From Cinclus cinclus (Eukaryota > Chordata > Aves > Passeriformes > Cinclidae), in the NCBI RefSeq assembly GCF_963662255.1, contig NC_085046.1:100333324-100397323 (forward strand): a DNA stretch of 64,000 nt, written 5' to 3'. The notes beneath the pieces are model-generated. The model was not told the origin of the DNA. It saw only the letters and a program-made list of their open reading frames with translations, and searched no databases. Shown here in pieces: positions 40,746 to 51,187 of the stretch; position 1 is the stretch's first letter; each line of letters starts with the position of its first letter. The translations under genes were made by a program, and so were the position numbers.

Positions 40746-40845
40746 TGGTTGGTGGGGTTTTTTTGTTTGTTTGGTTGGTTTTTTTGGTTTTTTTGTTTTG
40801 TTTTGTTTTTTTGGTTGATGTTGTTTGTTTGTTTGTTTGTTTTGC
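40746..40845 (+). repeat. G/T-only low-complexity tract (GTTT-rich)
   Basis: About 100 bases are almost entirely G and T, with TTTTTTGG, TTTTG and (GTTT)5-type subrepeats. Two overlapping open frames rich in Phe, Leu, Val and Cys run through it. They are low-complexity artefacts. Confidence 0.95.
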
Positions 40846-42440
40846 TGTTCCTCATTGCTCTTTATTTCAGCAAACTATCAAAGCCCATTAACTCAGTGCA
40901 AGTCTCTCCAGTTATTTCTATAGACTTTGCATCAGGCTCAGAGACACAGGTTTTGCTGTCAAACAAAGTGATCTGGGATCTGCCCCTGCCTCCAGCAAGA
41001 TGCTGGGTCAATTATATCCCAAGTGCACTGAGGGGTGATTCACATGGTGTTGTCTATCATAAGTTACACAGTCAATTTAAAAAACAATGCTCTCTCAGAC
41101 CCTAGCTCTAAGTGCTAATTAAGATACTGAAAAAAATAATATGGATTTGGCCTTGTGAAGCAGCTGCTTTTAGGGTCCCCACTTCTCTGTGAGAGTTCTG
41201 CTGACACATATCTGGATCCCCAGTGCTCCCAGGGAAGCCACAGGCTGGAAGAGGTGAGTATTCACACACAGCTGCTAATCACGTTACCATAGCCGTTGTC
41301 TTCTTAATGCTCACCTTAAAGCAATATACATAAGTGTACACACACACAAATGTAGTGTCAGTACTGTTGCACTTTGCTCTATATTCCTCCTCTGCTCATT
41401 TTATTAGTAAAAGTTCCCACTCATTCACATCTCCTTAGAGAAGAACTTGTATTTTTTATGATGATTATTTTTCCGGTTAACGTGGAATGAGTCAAGATTT
41501 CTTTTTTATTGGAAAGCAATTTTTGTATCTCATGATAGTAATTTATTATTTTCCTCGGAGGAGAAAATACACAGTAAATCTTTCCCATGACATTGTGGAG
41601 GGATCAAATTTGTGCTCTTTATTCAGTAAAAAAATCTGTTGAAAGCTGGTATGTGTGGAAGGCAAGGAAAGACTTGCAACATCTGATCTTTCTTCTTGAT
41701 ATGACTTTCTCCTGGTACATAGTCAGCAATCACTTTCTTCATCCAGACAGAATCCTGGACAGCTGGCCCTAAGCTTCCATTTTACTGGTGGTTTTAGTCT
41801 CTTCAGCATGCACAGCAAACTGTAGCAGCCCAGATATTCCCTTTCTTCTTGTCCTCATGGAGTTGCTTTAAAAATTAATCTGCTATCTTGCCTTACACAT
41901 TTGGCTCCATGGGGTTTTGTAGGGAGTGTGACAGTGCTGAGCACACAGTCCTACTCTGTTTGTATATCACAGCAGTAGAAAGGCTCCTGCTCACTGCAGT
42001 GGATGGGAGACAGCCCAGAAATCAATCTTTAGGGTGTGCACCCTGACCTGTCCCTTCATCCTTCAGGGCGACTGTAACTGGGAAGCTTTTCGGAGAACAC
42101 TCCAGGATAGGTGGCAGGGAATGGTGGAGTGAGCTGCATCTGTCTCAGCAAGCAGCATGGTGTGGTAAGGGTGAAGTATTTGGTGCAGAGTCCTTGGCTA
42201 CCATGTTTTGATGTGTTTTGAGTATGGATTAGCTCTGCTCTGGTCATGCAAACAGAAAAACATCTGGTGGCTGAAACAAAGCAGTTAGGTCCTTGGGCTG
42301 AACTTTAGTTTCATGTGAAAGGAATCCAGTCTGTGCACTCAAAGATCACCCTGCTGTGCAAACCAAAGCATGGTAAGAGCTCTACCCAAGAAATACTCTC
42401 CAGTTCTGAATTAAAATGGGCACAGCACATGTAGTATGCT

Positions 42441-42474
42441 AGATCTCCTAGTAATATGCCATACTAGGAGATCT
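42441..42474. repeat. Perfect 13-bp inverted repeat with 8-nt loop
   Basis: AGATCTCCTAGTA (42441-42453) is followed, after an 8-nt spacer, by its exact reverse complement TACTAGGAGATCT (42462-42474). It could fold as a hairpin in DNA or in the PIEZO2 pre-mRNA. No transposon signature is visible around it. Confidence 0.95.
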
Positions 42475-43442
42475 CATGCTAAAAGAAAGAGTTGTCATTA
42501 TCCCAGATGATAGACTGGAGATAAAATTGCCAAGTGATGAGTTGTAGGGTGCGTATTTTGAATCAAGGGAGGAGGAAGTGTAAGAGAGCTTTATTTCTCA
42601 AAATAGACAGATGGATGCTAAATTCCAAGGTAGCACTGTCTGATGCCCTTCACATGAGAGAAATGATTATTTATGTAAATGTCACATTGCACATAACTAA
42701 CTATTGGATGGCCAGTGTACAGGTAAGTAAATATTACCAGTACCTCTATGGTACTGTGCAGCAAGTAAGTATGCCACCTACATTTCTCTAGTCAAAACTA
42801 CTGTTTGGTTTCATAAAGCCTGTTGTTTTATGTTTATTAAACAGCCAAAAAAAAAGTAGGATTTCTGAAAAAAAAAAAAAAAAACACCAACAGTTTTTAT
42901 CAGCTTTTGTCTGGAAGAAGATAGAAGCTTGCTACTAGGAACAAACAACTGTAAAGGCTGTTAGTAATATATGGAGCTGCTGAAACGAATGTGTTCCAAT
43001 TATGGCAGTTTTTATCAATTGCAGTTGTGAACATTTCAGGTCATTAATGTAAGTTACTAACTTGTTAGTTACTTGTTAGTAAGTACTGAGGTGATGAAGG
43101 AGAATATGCAACAGAGCAATGTTTCCCAATCCATTAAAAATAGACTGCAAACCCTCAAGTGGTTTATAAACTTTACACACACTCTACTGAAAAAGAAGCT
43201 GTATCAGGAGAATCCAGTGTGTTAATCCAGGTTTTTTGAGAGTTTTAAGGTGTGCATTCAAGAAACTCAGGTCCCCCCAACTTGTCTCGCTGAGCTGGAC
43301 TCTGCAAAGTTCTGCCTTGTTCTTGTTGTTTGAGGAGCAGAGTTGAGAGAAGTGGCACCTGCAATGGAAAGGTTTATCAAAGTGTATGGAGTATTCTGTA
43401 TCTCTGTTTTGTATCTCTTGAATGTGTGAAAGGGTTTTTTCC

Positions 43443-43467
43443 TTTTTTTTTTTTTTTTTTTTTTTTT
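43443..43467 (+). repeat. Poly(T) tract, T25
   Basis: Twenty-five T, preceded by TTTTTTCC, on the sense strand about 130 bases upstream of a CR1 3' end. Confidence 0.96.
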
Positions 43468-43599
43468 CTTTTCATGGTTTGGAGAATACTAAGTGTCTCA
43501 GGCTTTGAAATTGATATTAATATTATAATCTTTACAAATTCAGCTGTTCTTCCCCAAAGGTACTCCCAGTATTCTTCCCCAACATTGGTCACTTTTAAC

Positions 43600-43720
43600 A
43601 CCCAGCTAGATAGGGTACTGGGGCATCTTGTCTAGCCTGTGCTTTTATCCAACGTTGGACCAGATGATCCTTGAGGTCCTTTCTGACCTGGTATTCCCTG
43701 ATTCTGTGATCCTGTGAATA
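43600..43720 (+). mobile_element. CR1 LINE 3' end (short)
   Basis: GTTGGACCAGATGATCCTTG, AGGTCCTTTCTGACC and the tail TGATTCTGTGATCCTGTGA match the last ~100 bases of CR1. The preceding 50 bases are more diverged. It lies in the sense orientation, about 3 kb upstream of the 43-nt PIEZO2 exon. Confidence 0.85.
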
Positions 43721-44833
43721 TGTTATTATGTCTTTTCCCTATTCCCACCAGTGCACTTCAGCAGCAAGGCACCTTCATATTTTGTGAAGGCAAACAACCC
43801 AGCAGTGGTTTGTGAGTCCTCTCATCAACAGTGAGTTCATAGTAAGCAGAGTTGTTGCCAAGCCAAACTAAATATGGAAACTGCATGTGAATGAAAGCCT
43901 ACCTGTCAAAGAAGGCAACTTTTCACTTAAGGAAGATGTTCTGGATTTTATCTTATTACATCTCATATTCTTACGCTCTCATTCTTATGCTAAAATTTCA
44001 TTGAGTGCACATGTGAGTATGGTATGCATGTTACCATTGTTCCTATTAAATGTGAGCAGAAATTCTGGTAGTGCATTATGCTTCATCTCTTTGAAGAATT
44101 TTAAAGCTAGAGCTGCTAATGTGAAACAGAATTTTTGGAATAAATGAGGATGGTCAGGCACTCTGGAGCAAATATTTGGAAAAACAAAAGCTCAATTACA
44201 TGGGTATAAGATTAAGGAGTTCTTACAAGCAGTTATGGTATTTTTGTTGTGGTAAAAAAAAAAGAAAGCAAAAGGAAGCCACCTTAACTTAGTGACTCAC
44301 GTGTAGTAGTAGACTGATTCTGAAAGTCAACAGGTGAATATTTTACCCAGACCACGCAGAGAGAGAGATTGAATTGAATAGCCAAATTCCTATTGATTTC
44401 CTTGGGAGCAGGAGCAAGTCTTTAATTCTTGATTAACTCCTTTTTTGATTTTAATGAGCATTACATGACTTAAATCCTGTTTTATGGTTTGGAAGCAATG
44501 GGTAAGGTTTAAATCAAATAGTAGGTTCTCTAGACTTTTAATAGTGCTATTCTTTTTAGTGCTTCTGTTACCTCAGGGTATTTATTTTGGCTCTTAGTGT
44601 GGTGTAGAAGTTGATACTATTGTGAACAGAATTGGTAAGTCTTAAAACACAATGTTTAGATCATAAACATTTTAAAATAAGACTCCATAAAAAAAGATTT
44701 GTTTTATTAATATGAAATGTTAGTTGTGTTCTTGGCAGGCTTTGCTTCAGAGGAGTCAGTTGCATTTCAAAGAGTGTTCTGGTGGCTAGCTAAAGCCAGA
44801 AGATTATTTCAAACCAATGGAGACCCAATTCCC

Positions 44834-44891
44834 TTCTCGTTTTTTTTTTTCCTTTCTGTCTCTTTTTCTCCCCCCCACTCTCTCTCTTCAG
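44834..44891 (+). promoter_or_regulatory. Strong 3' splice-site-like signal inside the large intron (unproven)
   Basis: A tract of about 55 bases, nearly all T and C, ends in CTCTCTCTTCAG with AG at 44890-44891. It resembles a better acceptor than the genuine one at 15042-15043. Entered in the phase of the upstream exon, the downstream reading meets a stop after about twelve codons, and no clear exon follows. It may be a decoy acceptor, a recursive-splicing-like site or chance. Confidence 0.35.
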
Positions 44892-46094
44892 TAGGACTCT
44901 CTCTATATATTACAAATGAAGTGTAGCCAGTCATGGGGTGAAAAATCCATACACAATTATGTGTAACAGTGGAAAGCATAGAAACTTGGACTAAAGATGC
45001 CAGTACTGGTCTTTGCTTTAGGAAGTGCTGTTGAGATTTCTTTTCTTCAACACTCTTCAAATCTTCAGAGTTCAAAAACCATTGGCTGCTCTTGCAGAGC
45101 TAGCAGGATTGCATAAAATATATGGGGAATTGCTTGTGTCTGCCCTGCACTTACCTGTGGAGTGGCACAGTCATCTTTTTAACAATGACTTGATTCATAG
45201 ATGCTGTGTTAAACCAGTTACAATCCAGAGATGAGAAGAAGGTAATGGAATTGGGAGATACATTAATGGAGCAGGTCTTTATTTATCTCAATCATTCATG
45301 GTTTGTTGTGGTAGAACTTGTTTTAGTTTTTCACATTTATTGGAAATAAATGTGTGAGGGTATTTTTTGTTCTTCTTTAGAGATGTCTTTAGAGGACTTC
45401 TTTTCATAAAATATTAACTCATCATGATGAGAGGTATTGTCTAATGTAGTTGTGCAGGCAGAAGTCTTCCCCCACCTCAGGGAAATACAGGTGCCACAGT
45501 GGAAGCTCTCTCTACTCATCAAACAATCAACATTGCTCGGTTAGTCCAGAACAGAATTTTACTTTTTTTTCCCATATAGTGAAGGTAGAGCTTTCTCCAC
45601 CTTGCTTTTGAAGTCTCTTTCTGCTGTTTGTTTTGCTGGATTTGGGCCTGAAGTCCCTGCCTGCTTTGCTCTGAATGGGGGCAATTAAAAGTGCTGCTTA
45701 ATGTCACTCACAGGGAATCTTTTTGTTCCTGATTTATATTTCGCTTTAGGTGAAGGAATGCATCAGCAACAGGAATTACTGTTATTTCTCTGATTTTGAG
45801 AATTCAACGAATGATTGAGATGAACCATTCAAAAAGAACTGTAGTTGCTTACAATTACATGCAGTGCTGTTGCATTTCCCACAGGAGCATAAAAGCACAG
45901 AGAGCAAACTATGACACAGCTTCCTGTTCTCCTGCACATTTGCTGAGCAGTCCTGCATGACTTGAGATATTTGTGCTCTTAGTAGCCTGTGTTTATAATG
46001 ACCTCATAGTAGTTGGGGAAAAAAAAAAAAAGAGAGAATGGCAAAAAGCAAAAAAACCTACCAAGAGCTGAAAATTGAATGCCTATTGCTCACA

Positions 46095-46124
46095 GTGTGT
46101 GTGTGTGTGTTGGGGGGGGGGGGG
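46095..46124 (+). repeat. (GT)8 followed by G13
   Basis: Eight GT units, one T and thirteen G, located about 620 bases upstream of the 43-nt PIEZO2 exon. A short poly(A) run (46020-46031) lies just before it. Confidence 0.96.
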
Positions 46125-46747
46125 TGGTGTATTTTGGAGAAAACCTAGTTAAAATTTGTATTAAGTGCATCAGAAATACTGAGGGCAATTCTTTGGATGA
46201 GTCTGCACATTTGAGTAGTTTGTGGGGCTGAGTCCTTGATCATTTTGAAAAAGAGTCCTTTGCAGCTGTTTGTATGAATATGAAGGGTTGACCAATAAAG
46301 AAGGAATAGATGTTCATGCCTTTGCTTAAAAGTAAAAGGACTGGATTTCAGAAGGAGCTGTAAAGCTTTCAGCAAGAATCAGGCAAACACTACAGTAAAG
46401 TGAAAAGCTGAAATGTGAAGAGTGCGTGATGTGAGATGCCAGCTCAGCACTTCCAGATCACATTGCTCTAGCAGAGGAGGAGACCACCCTTGGAATTGCA
46501 GTGAACTCTAGCTATTCTGCAATGTAAAGTTGTGTAGGCTGATACCCTTCTCAGTGTTGTGTCACCTGGTGGTAACCTCTCTCAACAGTTCTGCACTCTG
46601 GGGAAAACACGTGTTATTTACAAGTACTTCTCTAGGGGTGGAAAAATCTCCTTAATATACAGATCCCAGCTGCACAAGGAAAGGAAAAGAGTGTTCATAC
46701 AAAAAGGGTTCTTAACGGTTTTTGGTTTTTTTCTCCTCTTTATACAG

Positions 46748-46790
46748 GTTCTACATGGGAGAAAACATTACGGCAGATTGGTTTTGAAAG
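46748..46790 (+). CDS. PIEZO2: PIEZO2 internal coding exon (43 nt, probably coding exon 4)
   Basis: This very short exon was found by looking for the continuation of the upstream PIEZO2 exon. It begins GT, which completes the Cys codon left as T by the exon at 15169. It then encodes STWEKTLRQIGFE and ends with AG of a split codon, expected to be Ser. From memory, mammalian PIEZO2 reads STWEKTFRQIGFES at this place, so only one residue differs (Leu for Phe). The acceptor has a good pyrimidine tract (TTTTTTTCTCCTCTTTATACAG) with AG at 46746-46747. The donor is AAG|GTAAGC. It lies 31,578 nt downstream of the previous exon. Because 43 nt is not a multiple of three, skipping this exon would shift the reading frame. 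The segment follows the second transmembrane helix of the first helical unit. The next exon (LKGADAG... in mammals) was not found in the remaining 17.2 kb. Confidence 0.95.
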
Positions 46791-48289
46791 GTAAGCCATA
46801 AATTTATTTCCTTACCAGTTAAGTTAAAGAAGAAAAAACTGCACAGGCAAATTCACAAAGTTATTAATTTTAGTTGATTGAATGTATCAATGACCTCTAG
46901 CTCAGAGTGGAAGTCATGCAATATCATGCACATATGTGTTTAGCTTTTCTGTTTGTCCTCTTCTCTTTCCCCAGTCAATCTGAAGCAATTTATTCATCAT
47001 ATGAACTGGGCTCATCATGGTGTTTGTTGGTGACTATACAGCATGGTAATATTAAAAAAAATAGGGACACAAGTCTTACTTATGAATGAATGAAAATATT
47101 GCTCTCACTTATGTTATTTTTTCCATGAAACTTCTAATCTCTGACATATGAGTTGACAAAACTAAATGAAGTTGAAAGAGGAACAAAGCTGGCAGAGAGC
47201 TGTTCAGCATCAGAGGAAAATTCAATATGCAGCATTCCTCAAGTGCAAGAACTTCTTGCAGACAAACTTAGCCACAAGGTCATCATACCAGAAACACATG
47301 TCTGTCTTGTAAATTAAACTAGGTCAAGGTCAGTAAAGAGTGATGTAAAGTAAAGAAGAATTCAGATGCTCAATGTCATCTTTATTCTTCTGCAAATGGT
47401 ATGCAGAAGAATCTTCACTTGAGGTCTTGCATATCGTTGAAAATTAAACACTCTCAGTTGCTAAGTTTGATGTCCTCAAAGGTTTGGGTTTTTTTAACAG
47501 GTTGGGTTGTTATTTTTTTTTTTCAAGTTTCATCCAGTTTGGTTCCTGATGAGCATTTCATTCAGCATGATTCCACAGATGTCTGCAGGGCACTACAATA
47601 AAACATTGATTCTCTGACCACCCAAATTATGAATTAGCACTTCTTAGTGCTGCTTGTCTCCATTAGAATGAAAAAAAAAAAGTTTTAAGGAGTTTTAGAA
47701 TGAATTGATATTCTATGTCTGTGCTTTGCAAGTGAGAATGGAAAAGGGTCAGAATCTTCTTAGCAGAGCTCATTGTAAGTTCTGTGGTGGCAATTTCCAA
47801 CTTCTGAGATCTTTCAAAACTGGAAGGAGAATCCATGCTAGCTGTGCATATGCAAGGTTTGTACCACATGAAAGATGGAGAATTCTTTCTAGACTAAATT
47901 ACAGCTGAGAAGCCTTCCTGAGAGAAGGCAAATATGCAGAAGAGATTTCTGTGCAGATACCATTATTGCCACTCTAGTTTGAAAAGCAGAAAGGCTTTCA
48001 AACAGCACTTCTGCACCTTGGGAGATTGATTGTCACCCTGGGGTAACTTTATTTGAAGCAGCACATTAGTTACCTCAGATGAGGTGAAAATTTGAATGTA
48101 CTTTGCTTGCCACAGTCATAGGATCAAATGTGTTCTCTTACCAGCTTTTACAGAGAACCAGCAAGGAGTAAAAAAGGAAGATAAAGTCTTTCATACAGTT
48201 ACAACAATTAGGATTTGGGGTTTTTAATATAGTAATATCTATTTTCTTACCCGCATTTTTTAATACAAGATTTTTGTGACAGGAATATA

Positions 48290-48440
48290 TCGCAGAATCA
48301 TAGAATGGCTTGGGTTGGAAGGTACCTTAAAGATCATCTGGTTCCTACCCTGCTGCCGTGAGTTGTTCAGAGCCCGATCCAGCCTGGCCTATAACACAAG
48401 GTGTGGGGCAGCCACAACTTCTCAAATTGGTTGACTAAAA
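48290..48440 (-). mobile_element. CR1 LINE 3' end, antisense
   Basis: On the + strand it begins AGAATCATAGAATGGCTTGG, followed by GTTGGAAGGTACCTTAAAGA and TCATCTGG, then GCCCGATCCAGCCTGGCCTA and CACAACTTCTC. This is the reverse complement of a CR1 3' end, with the element's 3' tip at the low coordinate. It is 5'-truncated. Confidence 0.93.
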
Positions 48441-49931
48441 GGTTAACGAGTAACATATATGTGAATTTCAGTGTTAACTCCTTTATAGCAATATTTTCTT
48501 AGCATCATATTATCTGTTATTGCTTAAGGTCAGTATTTTTTGTATCTTAAAGAATAGTTTCCAAAGCAAACACATTCCTGTATGTAATACCTGGATTCTG
48601 GAATCACACTTAACTTGCAGTCACCAAAGTAGAAATCCTGGGTCTGCAGATCTCACAAAGCTGACAGATTATCCTGTGGATGTATCACTGCATCCTTTCC
48701 CTAATCTTATTCTCTTCAGTAGGAATCCCTTTTTGGCCACCAATAGAGACAGGTTAGTGGACTACATCTATGTTGGCTCTGATCCCATACAGCTGTTCTT
48801 GTTTTATTTATGTAAACTCTAGGGAAAGAAGCAGCAGAAGCATGTCTGCCTATTTAAAATTCTGTTCTCTGCAAGCTTTTAACTTAGGCACACCTGAGTC
48901 AGCTGTGAAATATCAATAGTATTTAAATGTGTTGTTTGAGCAAGGATATTTTCGTTCAGGAGGGAGGAAGCAAGATTTTTAGATATAGAAAAGACACACA
49001 TGAAACAATGCCCTAAGGAGGAATTATCTTTGCTTTAAAACTGGAAGATCCATATAAACTGTTCTCAACAAACTGTTTTAGAGTGGATTGAGGAACAGGA
49101 GATACAGTCAGTTTACTTTGCAGGAAATTAATCCCATATAATTTACAGGTGATGTCTTCACTGCTTTGTGGCTACATGGTGTTTACTCTGTAATAGTAGA
49201 GTGCTTACATTACTCTTGTCTTCATATCCTGAAAAACATTGTGGCACCCAGAGATCTGACTGCGAGGCTTTTATGTAAGCATTACTTTTGAGCTGAGGAT
49301 GCTGCTTTTCAATGCAAGGGAAATTAAAAATGCTGGATCTTGAGTAAAGTAGCTTTATATCCAGGAAATGTCTAGAGTTAAGAGCTTTTCAATTAAAAGG
49401 AGTATATGTGGGTTTGATAGATATAAATGAAAGTCTTTATGTTATTGATTGTCTTTTGAGACATTACAAACAAGCTAATTGTAACATACTGTGGTAGTCA
49501 CCACCTTTGTCCAGGATGAACTAGACTGCAGTTCCTGACTGTATTTTCTGAAGAACATTAAGGATCAATTTTGAGATTTAGGAAAAGTATTGTTTTGGAT
49601 TTTGCTGTTCTATAAGAAACATGGTTTAAAATGCTAAGCACACGTGATACTTTCTGTGATACTTTCATGCCAAGCAAACTGTCACCTTAACGTTTTTTAA
49701 AAAATCTTTAGTAAGCCCAAGCAAGTAGACTTATGGATAAATAGGTTAACTTTTTTGCAGCTGTTAATGTGGAGATTATTGTTCATTATTGGTGCATATT
49801 ACAATGGCACCTCTCTTGTACTTTGTCCCAAACTTGACTGAAAATTTGGATTTTTTTTTTTTTTAGCTTAGAAGGCCTTGTTCACCTCAGCGGCTTAAGA
49901 TTTTTTCAGTCACATTCAGGACCCAGTGAAA

Positions 49932-50229
49932 ATCATAGAATCATGGAATCAATAAGGTTGGATCACAGAGGCCATCCTTTAATCAAAAACCACCTTGTCA
50001 ACTAAGTCATAGCATTAAGTGCTACGTCCAGTTGTTTCTTGAGCACTTCCAGGGATGATGACTCCACTGCTTCTGTGGGCAGCCTGTTCCAGTGCTTAAC
50101 CACCCTTTCTGTGAAGAAGTTCTTCCTGATGTCCCACTTGAACATCCCCTGGCACAGCTTGAGGCCTTTTCCTTGTGTCCTGTTGCTGGGAGGCTCACTT
50201 GAAATCTCAAGTGGAATAGTTATGAACAA
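49932..50229 (-). mobile_element. CR1 LINE 3' end with readable ORF2 C-terminus, antisense
   Basis: The + strand starts AATCATAGAATCATGGAATC, the reverse complement of the CR1 octamer tail. The minus strand (50229 to 50002) is open and encodes the ORF2 C-terminal segment. It includes [20 protein letters not shown] and then [20 protein letters not shown], a pattern shared by many CR1 ORF2 C-termini. The open frame is short and has no reverse-transcriptase or endonuclease domain. It is a 5'-truncated dead copy despite the intact frame. Confidence 0.94.
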
Positions 50230-51140
50230 TTAACAGTGACTGTGCTTGTTTCCTGGCTACTTTGGCAATTAAAGAGAGCTTAATGCATAAAGCCTGTTCA
50301 AATTCAAAAGGAAAGAGGATCAGTTCAGTCAGAGAGATGGTTTTCTTCTGTAAGGCAATCAGTAGTGTCTTTCCAGCTCATAGCTGGGGTGAGGCTTGCA
50401 GTGCAGAACCTGCAAAGAGCCACCACTGGCACTGGGGAAATGTTGCCACACTGCGGAAAATTAAACCAAAAGTAGGCCTTTTTTAAACACCTAAATTTCT
50501 CTAATTTGAGCTACCAGATGATGAGGTTTATGTCCTTGTGTAGTAGTTTCAGTAGTGGTTACAGGGATGTCTTCTGTTTTTGCATATTTGTTGGCCTATA
50601 CATTATGTAACAGTTTTAAAACTTTAAATGAATGATGTTGGATCTCTTAAAACTCTTTGTCCTGAAGGGTTTCCAGATTTCCAGTACTTCTCTTATTATG
50701 GTTCTCTGAGTTGTAATGTGACTACTAAGTTACTCAGCTACTAACAACCCTTCTACTCCCTTTTAGCATTTGTTCCCATGGTGCATCTCCTATTCATGTA
50801 ATGCTTTACATTATGGTTCCACAAAACAGACTTAATAAAGATTTAATAGCTGTTATTACATGTGAAGTAAATATAAAATGTTTTAGAAAATATATATTTG
50901 AAGAATAACAGATGTGTGGTTATTACACTTTTGGCAACCTTCAATAAGTACGTGTTTCATAGTAAATAGTTGTTTCAGTGATAGAGAAAGGAACTTTTGA
51001 GCACCAATCTCATAGTAAAATAAAATCATAAAAATAAGAGTTTTCCATATCAAAGATAAAAGTTTTGTTTAGTTGATAGCTTCAACCTGATTCAAAAATT
51101 GTTATTTTCATGATATGCAAAAGCTTCTTAATTAGAACTC

Positions 51141-51187
51141 ATATATATGTATATATATATATATATATGTATATATATTTATATATG
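51141..51187. repeat. AT/TA dinucleotide microsatellite
   Basis: AT units interrupted by GT and TTT (ATATATATGTATATA... through TTTATATATG), in intronic sequence. Confidence 0.96.

Larger units (their letters stand above)
15170..46747 (+). other. PIEZO2: PIEZO2 large intron between the two recognised exons (31.6 kb)
   Basis: The intron starts GTGAGT and ends CTTTATACAG. It holds a CR1 reverse-transcriptase relic (18.28-18.97 kb), an antisense LTR (22.30-22.94 kb), CR1 3' ends at 27.53-27.68 and 43.60-43.72 kb, and small tandem duplications at 17.88 and 28.75 kb. It also holds inverted repeats at 36.70, 38.27 and 42.44 kb, long T tracts at 34.86 and 43.44 kb, a GTTT-rich tract at 40.75 kb, a decoy-like 3' splice signal at 44.83-44.89 kb, and (GT)8-G13 at 46.10 kb. 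Stretches between these show no gene, RNA or transposon that I can recognise. Many open frames are present but none resembles a known protein. Confidence 0.93.

Noticed and set aside
40601..41105. Hydrophobic open frames resembling membrane proteins
   Set aside because: The hydrophobicity comes entirely from the G/T-only tract at 40746-40845, not from a conserved protein.
43330..43635. Phe-run open frame (+) and Lys-run open frame (-)
   Set aside because: Both read through the T25 tract and into a CR1 tail, so they are repeat artefacts.
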